NCBI GenBank assembly: GCA_905221605.1
Contig: CAJNDS010000191.1
Location: 367,501 to 431,500 of the forward strand
Length of the DNA: 64,000 nucleotides
Direction of reading: 5' to 3'
Origin: Symbiodinium natans
Taxonomy: Eukaryota; Sar; Dinophyceae; Suessiales; Symbiodiniaceae
The notes beneath the pieces were generated by a model. That model was not told the origin of the DNA. It searched no databases and worked only from the letters and a program-made list of their open reading frames with translations. Within the stretch, counting starts at the first letter, position 1; each line of letters starts with the position of its first letter. This document shows, in pieces, positions 48,695 to 59,574 of this stretch. The translations under genes were made by a program, and so were the position numbers.

Positions 48695-49629
48695 CTTAGA
48701 CGTCAGGGCCCTCAACCCCTAAACCCTAAACCCTTTTTACGGCTAGGACTGCACCCTAAACCCTAAACCCTAAACCCTGAACCCGGACCCTAAAACTCCC
48801 AGAAAGCTCCGGCAACATCTTCAATGCCTGCACGCGACACCTTTGCATCTTACCTGACCTCCTTGTCATCTTGTACTTATGTCACGTTTCGTTGGAAATT
48901 GAGCGGTTCCAGCGGTTCAAATTCATCCAGGAAGGAACTATTTATGACCGAAGCTGCCTTGAGCAAGCTTGTGCCGGAAGCAAGATCAACCGTAGTTATT
49001 CCAAAGTCGAACTCTGCTTGTAAAGCATGGATGTATGTTACACAGACGCACTTGCATCGTATATGCCACTTGAGACCTCAACCCAGAAATCTCCAATGGG
49101 GCAGCCCAGCATCTTTTATTAAAACCCCCTTAAAGCCCTAAAACACCCTAAGTAGGCCTAATAAAAAAGGGTTCGGAATAAAAGCCTAGCATCTTGCTAC
49201 TCTTCCAAAGAAGGTTGTGGGCCGCTGCGCACACTGCCAGAGCGCCTCCGAAACAAGCACCGGAACCCGGGTGTCCCAACACCCCGGGACACGACAGGAA
49301 GGTCGGGCATCTTGGGAAATACACAACGTACTCACGGTTTAGGGGTTTAGGGTTTAGGGGTTTAGGGTTTAAGGGTTTCAGGGTTTAGGGTACTCACTGC
49401 CTCCACGTCCCTACGCGCTCGGTGGGGTACTTTCATCCTGCTAGGACCCACGTATCGGCTAGAATCCCCAAACGCGCATGACATGACGATCTAGGTCATC
49501 GCGCCGCAGCCACACACACACACACACGGCACCACGAGCAAGGAAACTCTTAAGCTCCAAGAAAACGAACGAACAAAAAAACCTGTTGCTACATAGCCAC
49601 GGAAACAGAGATTTCTTTGGCATCCGGGT

Positions 49630-50031
49630 TCAAGCCTGGCCTTTTGGCGGCTTGTCAGCGAGCTCTGCTAAGCTAGCCCTCCCCTTCTCTGAAGTCAGTT
49701 GGTTCACAAAGACCTCGGCACGCTTGGCTCCTGTCTGACTGTCGCGCACGCGCTGCAGCTTATGATGGGCGGCTTGAACATGGGCTTCGAGGACACTGGA
49801 TCGCTCCTGGTCTTGGCCATCGCCCGACCCAGCTTTGACAATCCAGTTTACGAATTCTTCGTACTGGATCTTTCCATCACCATTTGTATCGATGTGCTTC
49901 AACAGCTGTGTCATGTCCTTTTTATCCAGCGTAAGCTTGGACAGCACGGACAGAAGCTCCTCTGCCGTAATGATGCCATCGCGGTTCTTGTCGAACCTCC
50001 TGAAAATGTCCGTGACCACCTTTCCATCCAT
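49630..50031 (-). CDS. Small EF-hand calcium-binding protein, intronless
   Basis: A single open frame of 133 residues from the ATG at 50031 (MDGKVV). It has two canonical EF-hand loops at the usual spacing: DKNRDGIITAEE (residues 14-25) and DTNGDGKIQYEE (48-59). Acidic or oxygen ligands stand at loop positions 1, 3, 5 and 12, with Gly at 6 and Ile at 8. Each is preceded by a helix (VTDIFRRF; MTQLLKHI). The last 70 residues are charged and helical (SVLEAHVQAAHHKLQRVRD) and end in PPKGQA. It probably binds two Ca2+ as a sensor; the partner is unknown. The same frame stays open to 50253, but the added residues are not EF-hand-like, so I prefer the inner start. No intron interrupts it, unlike its neighbours, and a spliced-leader-like sequence lies about 40 nt upstream. 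Both fit an origin by reinsertion of a processed mRNA. Confidence 0.82.
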   Translation of the reverse strand: MDGKVVTDIFRRFDKNRDGIITAEELLSVLSKLTLDKKDMTQLLKHIDTNGDGKIQYEEFVNWIVKAGSGDGQDQERSSVLEAHVQAAHHKLQRVRDSQTGAKRAEVFVNQLTSEKGRASLAELADKPPKGQA

Positions 50032-50070
50032 CCTCGAGCTATAAGCTCCTCTAGAATCTGCACTCCGCCC

Positions 50071-50085
50071 CTTGAGCCAGAGGCT
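50071..50085 (-). other. Possible relic of the dinoflagellate spliced leader
   Basis: On the minus strand the sequence AGCCTCTGGCTCAAG lies 39 nt before the EF-hand ATG. The 3' end of the dinoflagellate spliced leader is AGCCATTTTGGCTCAAG, so the match is TGGCTCAAG exactly, plus AGCC with a 2-nt gap. Such remnants are known where spliced mRNAs were copied back into the genome. A nine-base core match is short and may be chance, but its position and strand are right. Confidence 0.4.
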
Positions 50086-50857
50086 CAGGAACCTTAAGCT
50101 ATGCGGCTGACATGGCACTCTCTTACTGCGCAAAAGCCCGCACCCGGCAAATGACAGCACCGGGCCCCACGCAGACTCACGCAAGCGCGTCTCCATCTCG
50201 GAGGCCATGACCTCGTCAGAGTCACAGGCAGCGGCCCTCGAACCGCCCTGCAAGCCAATATCTCAAAAGAAACCCTGTCTTAAACCCTAACCCCGATAAA
50301 TCCTAACCCCTAATCCCTAAACCCTAATCAAAACAGCCAAAGGGCGTTGTGGCCCGCACCTAAACGCCCAAAACACCCGGTGAGCCCATGCCCTCCCAAA
50401 CTTGACCAGCTGCCTGGAACGAATTTTGGGATTCTACGGGCAGAAGGTGAGGGGGTTCCCCCAAAAACAAGGGGTACCCTTTTTGAGGCTTCCTACAGTC
50501 AGGAGTCTACCAGGGTACCCTTTTTGGAGTAGACTATTATGAGGCTTATAAGGTGGTCCCCTATTTGGCCAGCGAGGTCAAGCTACTCCACTACCCAGCT
50601 TCCAGTCGTTATCCGGGTTCAGGCTTCCCTAAACCTTAAACCCTCAATGTCTAAAACCTAAACCCTAAACCCTTAATGTCTAAAACCTGAACCCGCCGAA
50701 CCCTAAACCCTTAACTGCTTCCTTGTTGGGGTCATATTGACAATAATCATGTTCCTTCCTTTTTTGGGAATTTAATAGGACAAAAATGTCAAATTATAAC
50801 GAACAAGGACCCAGTTAACCCTCAGCCCTACACCCTAAACCCTCCACAGCCCCAGAC

Positions 50858-50947
50858 CCGGCCTCGATCTCCTTGTATTTCTGCCTCAGGGCTCGAGGCT
50901 TCATTGGGGCAATGAGGGTTTCATCGCCCACACTCGGACGAGAGACA
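50858..50947 (-). CDS. Candidate orphan exon
   Basis: The frame reads VSRPSVGDETLIAPMKPRAL then RQKYKEIEAG, after a CTGAG acceptor and before a GT donor. It is basic, helical and G/C-biased at third positions. Not recognised. It lies 0.8 kb upstream of the EF-hand gene on the same strand. Confidence 0.32.
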
Positions 50948-51559
50948 CTCAGTCAATGAGGGTTAAGGGTTTAGGGTTTAGGGTGCAGCACTTCTTGTCG
51001 GATACTTCTTTGCATGAAGTGGCAGTCGAAGAGCCCACGCCCAGAATCCCGTGACCCAGCCATGTCATATCACGATGACAGGTTGCATGATAGTTGTCGG
51101 GGTTGGCAAACCCGGGAAAACGACAACTGGCACTGAGTCCGCGGCCCATCGACCTCCAGCGACATCTTTCACCACGATCTTTCGCAGCGCTGCCCCCTCG
51201 GCCTGCTTCTGATTTCACGGTTGTGGTTGTCCCCACCCCACCCCAACTCACCCACCCCAAGCGTAGCTCTTCAAGTCAAAGTTTCTAGATCTGCTAGACT
51301 CTAGATGGCATCATGGCAATGCCGCGGAAAAAAAAAACAATATGTATATGTGTATATATATGTAGACAGATAGATAGACAGATAGATCGACCATAGAAAG
51401 ATCGGTAGATAACTGATTCATACCTTCGACATCGGACCATGCTCTTTGTCTACAACGCCACTTGTGTGGGGATGCTGAAATTCTCAATGTTGGCAACTGG
51501 CCATCCGATTCACGCTCCCTCAGAACAATCCGAAGTTGCAAAACCCAGGGTTTAGGGTT

Positions 51560-51680
51560 GAATTCTTGCTGTCGTCCGGTGCCTCGAAGCCTCTCGCCGC
51601 CTTTGGCGGTGAGGCCCCAAGTAAAGCATTCACTGCAGCCTGAACACAGTTGGGAAGCTTGTCGGACTTGTCGGGTCTGG
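51560..51680 (-). CDS. Candidate orphan exon
   Basis: The minus frame reads RPDKSDKLPNCVQAAVNALL then GASPPKAARGFEAPDDSK. Another minus frame here (ECFTWGLTAKGGERL) faintly recalls an RCC1 repeat but lacks the rest of the motif. Family not assigned. Confidence 0.25.
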
Positions 51681-52146
51681 GGCCAGTTCTGGGATGAGGG
51701 ATGAAAGATATCATACATCATACACCCAAGGGGCATCGCAAAGTTGCTATGGCTACTTAGCGTATCATAAGCCCTAACCTGTGAATTGTGAATCCTGGGC
51801 CCAATACAGCCCCAGCACCCAGCAGTTGTCTCGCCTACACCTGATTACGCTTTACTTCTCGCCCAACTCAGAAGAGGCAAGTGGCTTTAAGTGCTGGTGG
51901 ACTGGTGGATAGTGGATAATGGGAAAACCTGAAAACTGGAGAAAAGTGCGCTTTTATTGGAATCCCAGCCTGCATGGCCTTACAGTGCTTTTGCAAGCTA
52001 AAAGTTTGTGCATCGATGCTACTGATACTGCACTTTCATATGTGCCTACGAGCGCCTTCATCGTTCACCATGCCCTGTAGATCCTGGAGGGATCCCATGT
52101 AAATGTAAACATGAAGCCATCAGCTTCACGGACCAAAAGCCCTGAA

Positions 52147-52182
52147 TCACTTCCTTCCTTCCTTCCTTCCTTCCTTCCTTCC
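52147..52182. repeat. CTTC microsatellite
   Basis: About eight TTCC units. Confidence 0.9.
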
Positions 52183-52513
52183 CCCGAGGAGCCGACCCGA
52201 AGGGTGTGCTCCACCGAGTCAGTTGGTGTGATGCTAGCACAATACACAGAGTGGAGTTTAGTTCCGCCCCGCAGGACATGAATATCCGAAGCTAGCTAAG
52301 AACCACGCAAAAACGCGGAACCACTCTCTCTATCTGTCCCTTTCTTTCTTGTTGTAGGGGCATGCAGGGGGACTCTCTGCACGCCTCGTGCACATACATA
52401 CTGCGGCTCTCCGAAACAACTCCGTCGAAGTGTTGCCCCTGGTGTTTTTTACTGTCCCCGGCTCGGCTACGGGCCGTGAGGGGGATGTGAAGGGAGCAGC
52501 TGCATCCCTCTCT

Positions 52514-52592
52514 CCCTAAACCCTAAACCCTTGTCCCTAAACCCTAAACCCTAAACCCTAAACCCTTGTCCCTAAACCCTAAAGCCTAAACC
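52514..52592. repeat. Telomere-like tract (CCCTAAA)n with TTGTCC spacers
   Basis: Runs of CCCTAAA are broken by CCCTTGTCCCTAAA at regular points, suggesting a higher-order unit. Confidence 0.85.
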
Positions 52593-52603
52593 CATGTTGA
52601 CAT

Positions 52604-52716
52604 CACTGGAGAGCCAAGTCCGCACCGAGGCCCTGGCTGGAGGCTAAGTTGCCCAAGGCTGGCTCTACTACGCAGAGGCCAGCTTGGTCCAAGAGGGCAG
52701 CGTAGTTCAGGGTTGC
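52604..52716 (-). CDS. Candidate orphan exon
   Basis: The minus frame reads TLNYAALLDQAGLCVVEPAL then GNLASSQGLGADLAL, up to a CAG before TGATGTC. It is protein-like and leucine/alanine-rich. Not recognised. A CACA/TGCA microsatellite adjoins upstream (52742-52810). Confidence 0.28.
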
Positions 52717-53559
52717 GGGTTCGGATTGAGGTTTCTGTATAGTCCACACACACATACACACATACACACATACATGCACACATGCATGCATGCATGCACA
52801 TGTTCATATGTATGTATATATGCATTTATGTATGTATACAGTTTTGCGTGTGTATTGGTATACAGATATCCAATCACAATGTATTTATTTAGTTTAAGTT
52901 CGCGCATGCTTTGTTCATAAGTGTTTAACTCTTTCGAAGCCGAGCTTGATGACTGCCAGCACTCACATGCCCCGCCTGCTATTCAGGGAAAGGCATGAGA
53001 ACCTTAAACCTTGAAGCCGTTTTCCAACCCCAAGCCCTAAGCCCCAAACCCTGAAGCCCTGAAACCCGAAACCCAAAGCAAAGTACAATCCGTCGGCCAT
53101 GTGATGTGGTCCGCGCATCCTAAGGAGGGCCACACCAAGCCAGTGGGGAGTTCTGCGATTTGGGGGATTTCCGTAATTGGGGGGTACCTTCTTGGGGCCC
53201 TTACTATAAGGGAATCCTATGATTTGGGGGGTCTACTTTAGGGGTCCCCGATTTTCGGAAACCCCCATTTTGAGTGCTCCGCTTCTTGGGGGGTATCTTC
53301 GGGGTTTAGAGTTTAGGGTTAGGGTTTAGTTTAGGGTTTAGAGCTTAGGGCTTAGGGCTTAGGGTTTAGGGTTTAGGGGGTATCTTCAGGGAGCAGTGCG
53401 GGTGGGGGGCTCCTCAACAGCTCCCAGACTCCATTAGGGTTGAGGGTTAAGGTGGCCCTAAACCCTAAACCCTAAACCCCAAACCCTGAACCCTGAACCC
53501 TGAACCCTGATTTGGGTTTAGGATGGTTTAGGGCTTAAGGTTGAGGATGGCAGGTGGTT

Positions 53560-53656
53560 GAGTCCTTGATGTGTGGGCGAAGGACCCCTTCTCCAACACC
53601 TCTGCCATTTTCCGGTGTACGAGCGGCTCCAATCTGCCCATGTGCAAATAGAGGTT
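53560..53656 (-). CDS. Candidate orphan exon
   Basis: After a TTAACAAG acceptor the frame reads NLYLHMGRLEPLVHRKMAEV then LEKGSFAHT. The 3' boundary is unclear; GT donors exist near 53590 and below. It is helical and protein-like. Not recognised. Confidence 0.33.
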
Positions 53657-54448
53657 CTTGTTAAGGAACCTAAACCCTAAACCCGAAAGCCTAAACTCCT
53701 AACTCCTAACTCCTAAACCCGAAACCCTATAGCAAGTTACCGATCCACGGGCCTGTAGTAAAGCATGCGGCTCTGATGGTAGCTGAACTTAAGTTCCTTG
53801 ACAAGAGCCAAAGAAATTATATACGAAGCGCCGCGTCTGCCCTGACATGTCGCATGCAGCTTATCTGAGGGTGCTTTGGTCTAAGAATCTAGTACACTAT
53901 GACAAAATTCGCCGTCTAAGGCCACGTCCAAAGTGTGGGCTTGTGACAGGCTTCAAGAAAACCCCGTGACAACTGTAGCATCAGATCTCATTGCATGGAT
54001 TCGCTCGTCAAGGTATGGAAGCATTATCAACAAGTATGTAATCAGGTCATACTCTTATACTAGTTACGGGTAAGGGTACCCAGCTATCTAGACCCTGTGG
54101 GGTAAAAATGTCTTGCTGTAGATGTGCGCTTTAACTAGGTATAGGGTTTAGGGTTTAGGGTTTAGGGCGTGCTCTTGCACAGCAACTGTCGAAAGGCAGC
54201 CGGCGGAAGCGTGGGGAGCGAGGCATGTCGGCCGCGGGCACAACACGTACACTACTATTTGCTTAAGAATCCCCCCCAAAAAAAACAAACCTTCCTTGCA
54301 AGTTTAATATCGGGAATTATGTTTCCTATTCTTTCTTAAGTAAATAGTATTGGAAGGCAACTGCGCAGCTCCATCAGCCAGATTGGTAGACATGAGACTT
54401 GCTTGAATCAACTGTAGAACTCTTTCGGTGTATTGTGCCCGCTGCTAC

Positions 54449-54564
54449 CTGCGAGGGTGATGACCTGGGTTTTATGTGCAGCGTGGCTTCGAGTTCGGCC
54501 ATGAAGCACAAGCCTTTCGGCATCGCGTCTGACTCACTGAACTGGCCTACAAAGCGCAACTTTG
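54449..54564 (-). CDS. Candidate orphan exon
   Basis: The frame reads KLRFVGQFSESDAMPKGLCF then MAELEATLHIKPRSSPSQ, with an AAG acceptor at 54565 and a CAG/GTAGCA donor. The 38 codons are G/C-biased at third positions and read as a beta-rich then helical fold. Not recognised. It shares strand and spacing with the segments at 55.0-55.9 kb, so one gene may span all of them. Confidence 0.38.
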
Positions 54565-55069
54565 CTTGAAATTATGCACGCTCCCTGCATGCCTGGAGGC
54601 CAACGTAAGCCTGAAGCTACTACCAAACGACCGAGAAAATCTAGAGTCTAGAGCCCTTCCACGCAGTCCTTGCTCCTGTAGTGAGGGTATCCGGTGTGTG
54701 TCGACCAATGAGCTGCAGCAGTGTCAGCAGTGGCCAACGTCGGTCAAGTTCTCACTGTCACGTTACTAACATACCGTCTGCACATGAAACGTTCAAATCA
54801 GGTGCACCACCAGCTTCCAAAGCTAGGTCCCGGAAAACTGCTGAGCACCAAACGACTTGTGCGTGTCTCCGCCACTCATTGTGCTGGCTGCTTCAGCTTG
54901 TCCAGCCCAGATACAATCTGACAGGACCAAGAGGGATTTGCCCGGCTCTCTCAGCATGCAATGGCTAACAATTTCGCTGAGGCTAAAGTGCTGCATGATG
55001 CATTTTCTTCAATAGGTAACAGCTAGATCATGCTATTGCGCAGCTCAGGGCACGCTGGGCACAGCTTAC

Positions 55070-55267
55070 CGTACAAACGAGAGGGAAAGCCTTGATCTCT
55101 TTGACGATGTCTCCTTGCTTGATCTTCCGGAGGAAATCGCCGCCTGCCGTAACATAACCTGAGCTCAAATATATCACCAGCTGCACTCCACCGATTGCAC
55201 ATCCATGCACATCCGACATGCTCTGCAATCGACTGTCCAAGTGCTGCTCGAGCTTTTCCAAGAAAGC
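55070..55267 (-). CDS. Hypothetical protein exon, 66 codons
   Basis: The exon has a CCCAG acceptor and a strong ACG/GTAAGC donor, both in phase 0. It encodes AFLEKLEQHLDSRLQSMSDV, then GGVQLVIYLSSGYVTAGGDF, then LRKIKQGDIVKEIKAFPLVC. It has a helical start followed by an alternating beta pattern, so it is almost certainly protein-coding. I do not recognise the family. Same-strand neighbours: 55844-55928 (MQEQPKALLTSVRTSDFD), a short piece near 55770-55800 (LAEYPGAYALK before GT) and one near 55700 (DEWVQKYHAAFGG). These may be upstream exons of the same gene, but joins were not proven. Confidence 0.48.
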
Positions 55268-55843
55268 CTGGGACGCGAGCCAAAGGATCCATATCGGCCG
55301 TCGAAAAGGTTCTTGCCAGCCGGAGTCATGTCCTCAGTGTGCAGTCATTAGAGACCCCGTAAAAATCCCATGGCTCTGACCGTCAGGATAGGTTTTTCCC
55401 AGCTGCCTTGCGCTGATGAGTCATACAGCTACGGCCCAACACAGCTTTTCGCAGGGCTAAACCGCAGTGTCGCCACTAGCATCATGCTTGCCACGATGCA
55501 TGTGCGTTGGCACATGAAACCCCACATATACCTCTGAAGGGCCGCATCTGCACCAAGATCTTGAAGCAACAGGCTGAGGAAGCAGCCCGAAAACTGGTGA
55601 AAGAAGCAAAACGATGGATCCCTTGATCCCGTTCCACTGGCTCCACCAACGTGAGCTTGGCAGATGACGACAAGAACCATGCCCTCCAAAAGCTGCATGG
55701 TACTTCTGGACCCATTCGTCTAGAGGCAATGTGCTCGGTGGGAGGGGAGAACATTATGTAATTGAGTCCCAAAATCTCGGCTGTACCTTCAAGGCATAGG
55801 CTCCAGGATATTCTGCCAGGCTGCGCCCTAGCCAGCTACTGAC

Positions 55844-55928
55844 CCTGTGGTTCTGCTTTCCGGTTGGAGACGGCATCAAAGTCCGATGTTCTTACACTTG
55901 TCAGAAGTGCCTTAGGCTGCTCTTGCAT
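55844..55928 (-). CDS. Candidate exon upstream of 55070-55267
   Basis: An AAACAG acceptor is followed by MQEQPKALLTSVRTSDFDAV then SNRKAEPQ and a GG/GTCAGT donor. Splice sites are good at both ends and composition is protein-like. Not recognised. Confidence 0.35.
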
Positions 55929-57454
55929 CTGTTTACAAGAATTGGGGTGAAGAAAAGCAATGTGACTTTTTGAGGGGTTCTGCTTCGGCCTACAAAATTT
56001 TGGACCACATTGGCACCTCCTGAATTCCCATTGCTTGACTACGGGCGACAAGTTGACCTTTGATGTGTTTTGTTGTCTGGGGATTGTTCTGTATTCGGGT
56101 CCCATGATAGGTACATACCAGTTGGACCCCTATAGTCTAAAGCCACCATCAGAAAAGCAGCACCCGCTGTTCGAAACCCATGTCTTCTGAACACCACCTC
56201 AGGAGCTCAGATGGCGGTAGACGTCCTGGTTCGCCGGGAATGAACTTCGGCCTGCAGGAGAGGGCTTTACGTCTTTGAGGTCAGAGGAGAAACCTTAAGG
56301 GTAGCCCATATAATAAGGGCACCCTTTTGTGGGCCTTGGTTACATGATAAGGGAACCTTAAGCCAAAAAGAAAGGGAAAGGGTACCACTGGGCTACCGAG
56401 GAATAAAAAAGACAAGGTTCCAAGTGTTTGTACCAAACCCTAAACCCTCAACCCTAAACCCCTTATCAGCTCGGGGTTTCGGAGTTGGCCGCAGCCCCCT
56501 GGGTTCATCGAGCGCGGAGATGCACTCGGCAAGGCTCGAGAGTTGAGAGATGCTGTGGCCGACATGGACTTCAAGGTTTTGAGGGAAGGGCTTATGAGGG
56601 TTTCGGTGCTTCAGTGCGTCAAAAAGTGGATGTGGATGGCCTGGTGAGAACAACTGCAAGGGAACTTTCGGGGCATACATCTGGTCATGACATGGTTATG
56701 AAGAACTCTCGTGATCCCGTATGCAATCTAGGGCAACTCGACCGGGCCAAGAAGGCAGAGCCAAGTTCCAGCAGCCATTTGCTAGAAGTGGAACCAAAGA
56801 AAAGAGCTATGCTCCCGTGCAGCCTCTCCAGTAGCCCAGCGCATATGTGCAAAGACACATGCCGCATGCCACCGCCACGCTTACGAGCGGACCTGGGCAA
56901 AATGTTGTGGCTGTGCTGGGAGCGGTTTCACATAAACCAAGTAAAACTGGGAAAGCCTAAACCCTACACCCTAAACCCTAAACCCTGTGTTAGGGCCTCC
57001 TTTGCTTCATCTCATCTCTGCTGTCCCCACACTGATGCCCGCATTCTGAGCACAACACCCTCACTCGCAGCGACGAAGCTGGTTGCACCTGGGATCTTGG
57101 AAACGTGTGCCAAAGCAGCCTCGTTAGGCTTTATAGGATTTAGGGTTTAGGGGGGGGGGGGGGGTTGTAGACTCACTCCTGTGTGGGCTCGTGCTGCCAC
57201 ACCCCGAAAAGCAAAGCATGCACATGAGGCCACGGCTTGCGGGCGCGCCACCACCGCGAACCTTATTCAACTCGCGAAATTCGGGATTCGGGATTCTGCA
57301 CCCTAAAGTGCCCTAAAGCCTTAGCCCTGCACCCCTGCCAACATCACTCCAGGATCAAGAGAGCAGCCTACACACCCTGCCCGTCCATTCTTTGGTTCAG
57401 TACAGAAAGAAAAAAACGTGATAACGACCATGACACAGTGGACTGCACCAAAAC

Positions 57455-57553
57455 CGTTCCAAAACAAGTCGTCATTTCTGCAACAGCTTCTTTCATCAAT
57501 CCAGCAAAAGTATCCTGCAGATCCTTTACATCACGGATGAGATTCAATCTGAC
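57455..57553 (-). CDS. Candidate orphan exon
   Basis: An AAAGAAG acceptor is followed by VRLNLIRDVKDLQDTFAGLM then KEAVAEMTTCFGT and a GT donor. It is a strongly helical, heptad-like segment of 33 codons. The plus-strand frame here is lysine/serine noise. Not recognised. Confidence 0.38.
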
Positions 57554-58854
57554 CTTCTTTGACCAAAGCCCTCAACACGAACCTGCGAGGCTGCCAAGGC
57601 CTTAAGCCATCCAAGTCTGAAACTCCCCTAAACCCTAAACCCTAAACCCTCAACCCTCCAACCCCGACTCTAAGCCCTAAACCCTAAACCCTAAACCCTT
57701 AATTTCATGCTCCACCCAGCAGCGCCCCACTTCAGGACTGGTGCAAGGTCACTCAGACGGTCCTGCCATCCCCCCCAAAGAGCCTCTAGGGTTTAGGGTT
57801 TAGGGTTTGGGGTTTGGGGTTTTAAAAGGGTTTCCTTGCCCTAGTTGCTGAGTAAAGGTTACCTACTCAGCTACTCCTTTTGTTCTGCGCCTGGGCGGTA
57901 TGACGGTATGAAAACATAAGTATGGAACGATACACAGCTAGACCCTGTTCTTTGCTTCGGGGCTACCTGTTCCTGAGGGTGTGGGCATGGGCTTAAGTTG
58001 AATCTCCAATAACTATTACCAGTCTTGCTTGATAGTGCTGCTCACCCCCATTTCCATACATCTTCCATGCCCTCTCCACGCATCAGTTCGACCTCAAATC
58101 TGCCCACCGGGAGGAAGCTACTCAAGATTCGTGCAGTATTACGTAAAGTTTGATCGTAAAACCCTAAACCCTAAACCCTAAACCCTAAGGCCCTAAACCC
58201 TAAAGATGTTGCGTTTTCGAGTCGGTTGGCCTCTTAGATTCAGACGTACCTGCCCAGGTTCGCTGGTTGAGTTGGCTCCAGAGCGGCACTGGTTCTTGAC
58301 AAATTTTACACCTTTGGCGCCCCACCCCTAAGCCCCAAAGCCAAAACCCTAAAACCTACACCCTAAACCCTCCTTGATCATCTGGGGGAGCAGTGATGGC
58401 GGCATGAGGGAAGGCAGCACCCAGTGTGGCCTGCTTGGGGAGCTTCTTCTGACTCAAACAGCCCTAACAGCCCTAACACCCGAATTAGCTCAGGCCCCTC
58501 TGAGCCTTAAACCCTAAATCCCTTATTAAACCCCACAACCTAAACCCACAGCTAGGGAAGGGGAAGGGGGGGGGGGGGTAGGTGGAGGGAGGTGGTGCTG
58601 TGGCCGAGAAGTGCATAACTTAGGGCTGGGATCCCTCCCTGGACCCCAATTGTCGACCCACAAATCGCTCGGCCTTGGCTTCAAGTGTTTAAGGGCTTGA
58701 GGTTTAGGGTTTCGGGTTTTGTAGTTTGGGGTTTGAGGGTGTAAGGGTCTGCAGTTTCAGTTGTTCACCTGTTGTTTTTTTTGGTGAGGCGGGGTCGGCG
58801 ACCCGACCATGCTTGTGCTGCAAAGTACCGTGCGAGTACGAGAAGCCGGATGCA

Positions 58855-58930
58855 CCAGCAACTGACCTTCCAAGAAGAGCTGTTCTTTATGCACGAGCAA
58901 CTAACCTTCCAAGAAGAGCTGTTCTTTACT
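58855..58930. repeat. 41-bp direct duplication
   Basis: CTTCCAAG, AAGAGCTGTTCTTTA and the flanking CAACT occur twice, 41 bp apart, with a few differences. Confidence 0.8.
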
Positions 58931-59039
58931 GAATTTACTGTGCCCACAATTATGTCTTAATGTTTCGAGTCGTGCTGAATGCCACCCTAGGGCTACCCGA
59001 AATCCGAAATTAAAACAACAAAAATGAGACTTGGGAACG

Positions 59040-59205
59040 TATTTGGGACACCAGTTGACGGGGTGTGGCGACTGCGGTGACAAGCTGGAGGGCCGGTGGG
59101 GCAAGCTCTGAGGCTCTGGGGAAGGATTGCCTGTAGAATTCCTGGTTAAAGCCGATCATCTCCAGCCAGAACGCAGGATAGCCGATGCTCCCGACCTCCA
59201 AATTC
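59040..59205 (-). CDS. Candidate orphan exon
   Basis: The minus frame reads NLEVGSIGYPAFWLEMIGFN then QEFYRQSFPRASELAPPALQ LVTA. It is aromatic-rich and protein-like. It may continue from the segment at 59380-59574 on the same strand. Not recognised. Confidence 0.28.
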
Positions 59206-59379
59206 ACTCTGAGCAAGGAACCACCTACATAGACGTAGCGCAGTCTGTATTCTCTGGAATGTCACGAAGCGGGTCTGTCTTACAAATACGAACTCAGGCG
59301 TCATGCGGCTCTTTTTATGTTGTTCATGCAAGTCACACAGGACTCAGTTGAAAACGACAAGACAACCAAAAACAAAACC

Positions 59380-59574
59380 GGTCCTCCGCTTTGCGAGAAA
59401 CTTCTCCCAACATGGATCTCTACGCGTCGGAACGGCCCTCAACTCGCGAGCCTGGTGAGGTGTTTCCGGCGGGTAGTTGTAGAACATGTCGTTGTATCTG
59501 ACCTGCCACAACAAGTGGCCGTCTGGCTGATCTTCGTCTGCTGTTACGTCTGCGACTACTCGTGTTTTCCACAC
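59380..59574 (-). CDS. Candidate orphan exon
   Basis: The minus frame reads RVVADVTADEDQPDGHLLWQ, then VRYNDMFYNYPPETPHQARE, then LRAVPTRRDPCWEKFLAKR. The W-x-V-x-Y-x-D pattern slightly resembles chromo/agenet-like barrels, but that is not enough for a call. Charged and protein-like. Confidence 0.33.

Noticed and set aside
51520-51714. Possible RCC1 repeat (ECFTWGL)
   Set aside because: Only a few residues match and the rest of the repeat consensus is missing.
56485-57150. A 221-residue plus-strand frame
   Set aside because: It reads through a telomere-like tract (KPKPYTLNPKPC) and shows no motif. An overlapping plus frame (ALGKARELRDAVADMDFK) and the opposite strand are equally coding-like, so nothing could be assigned.
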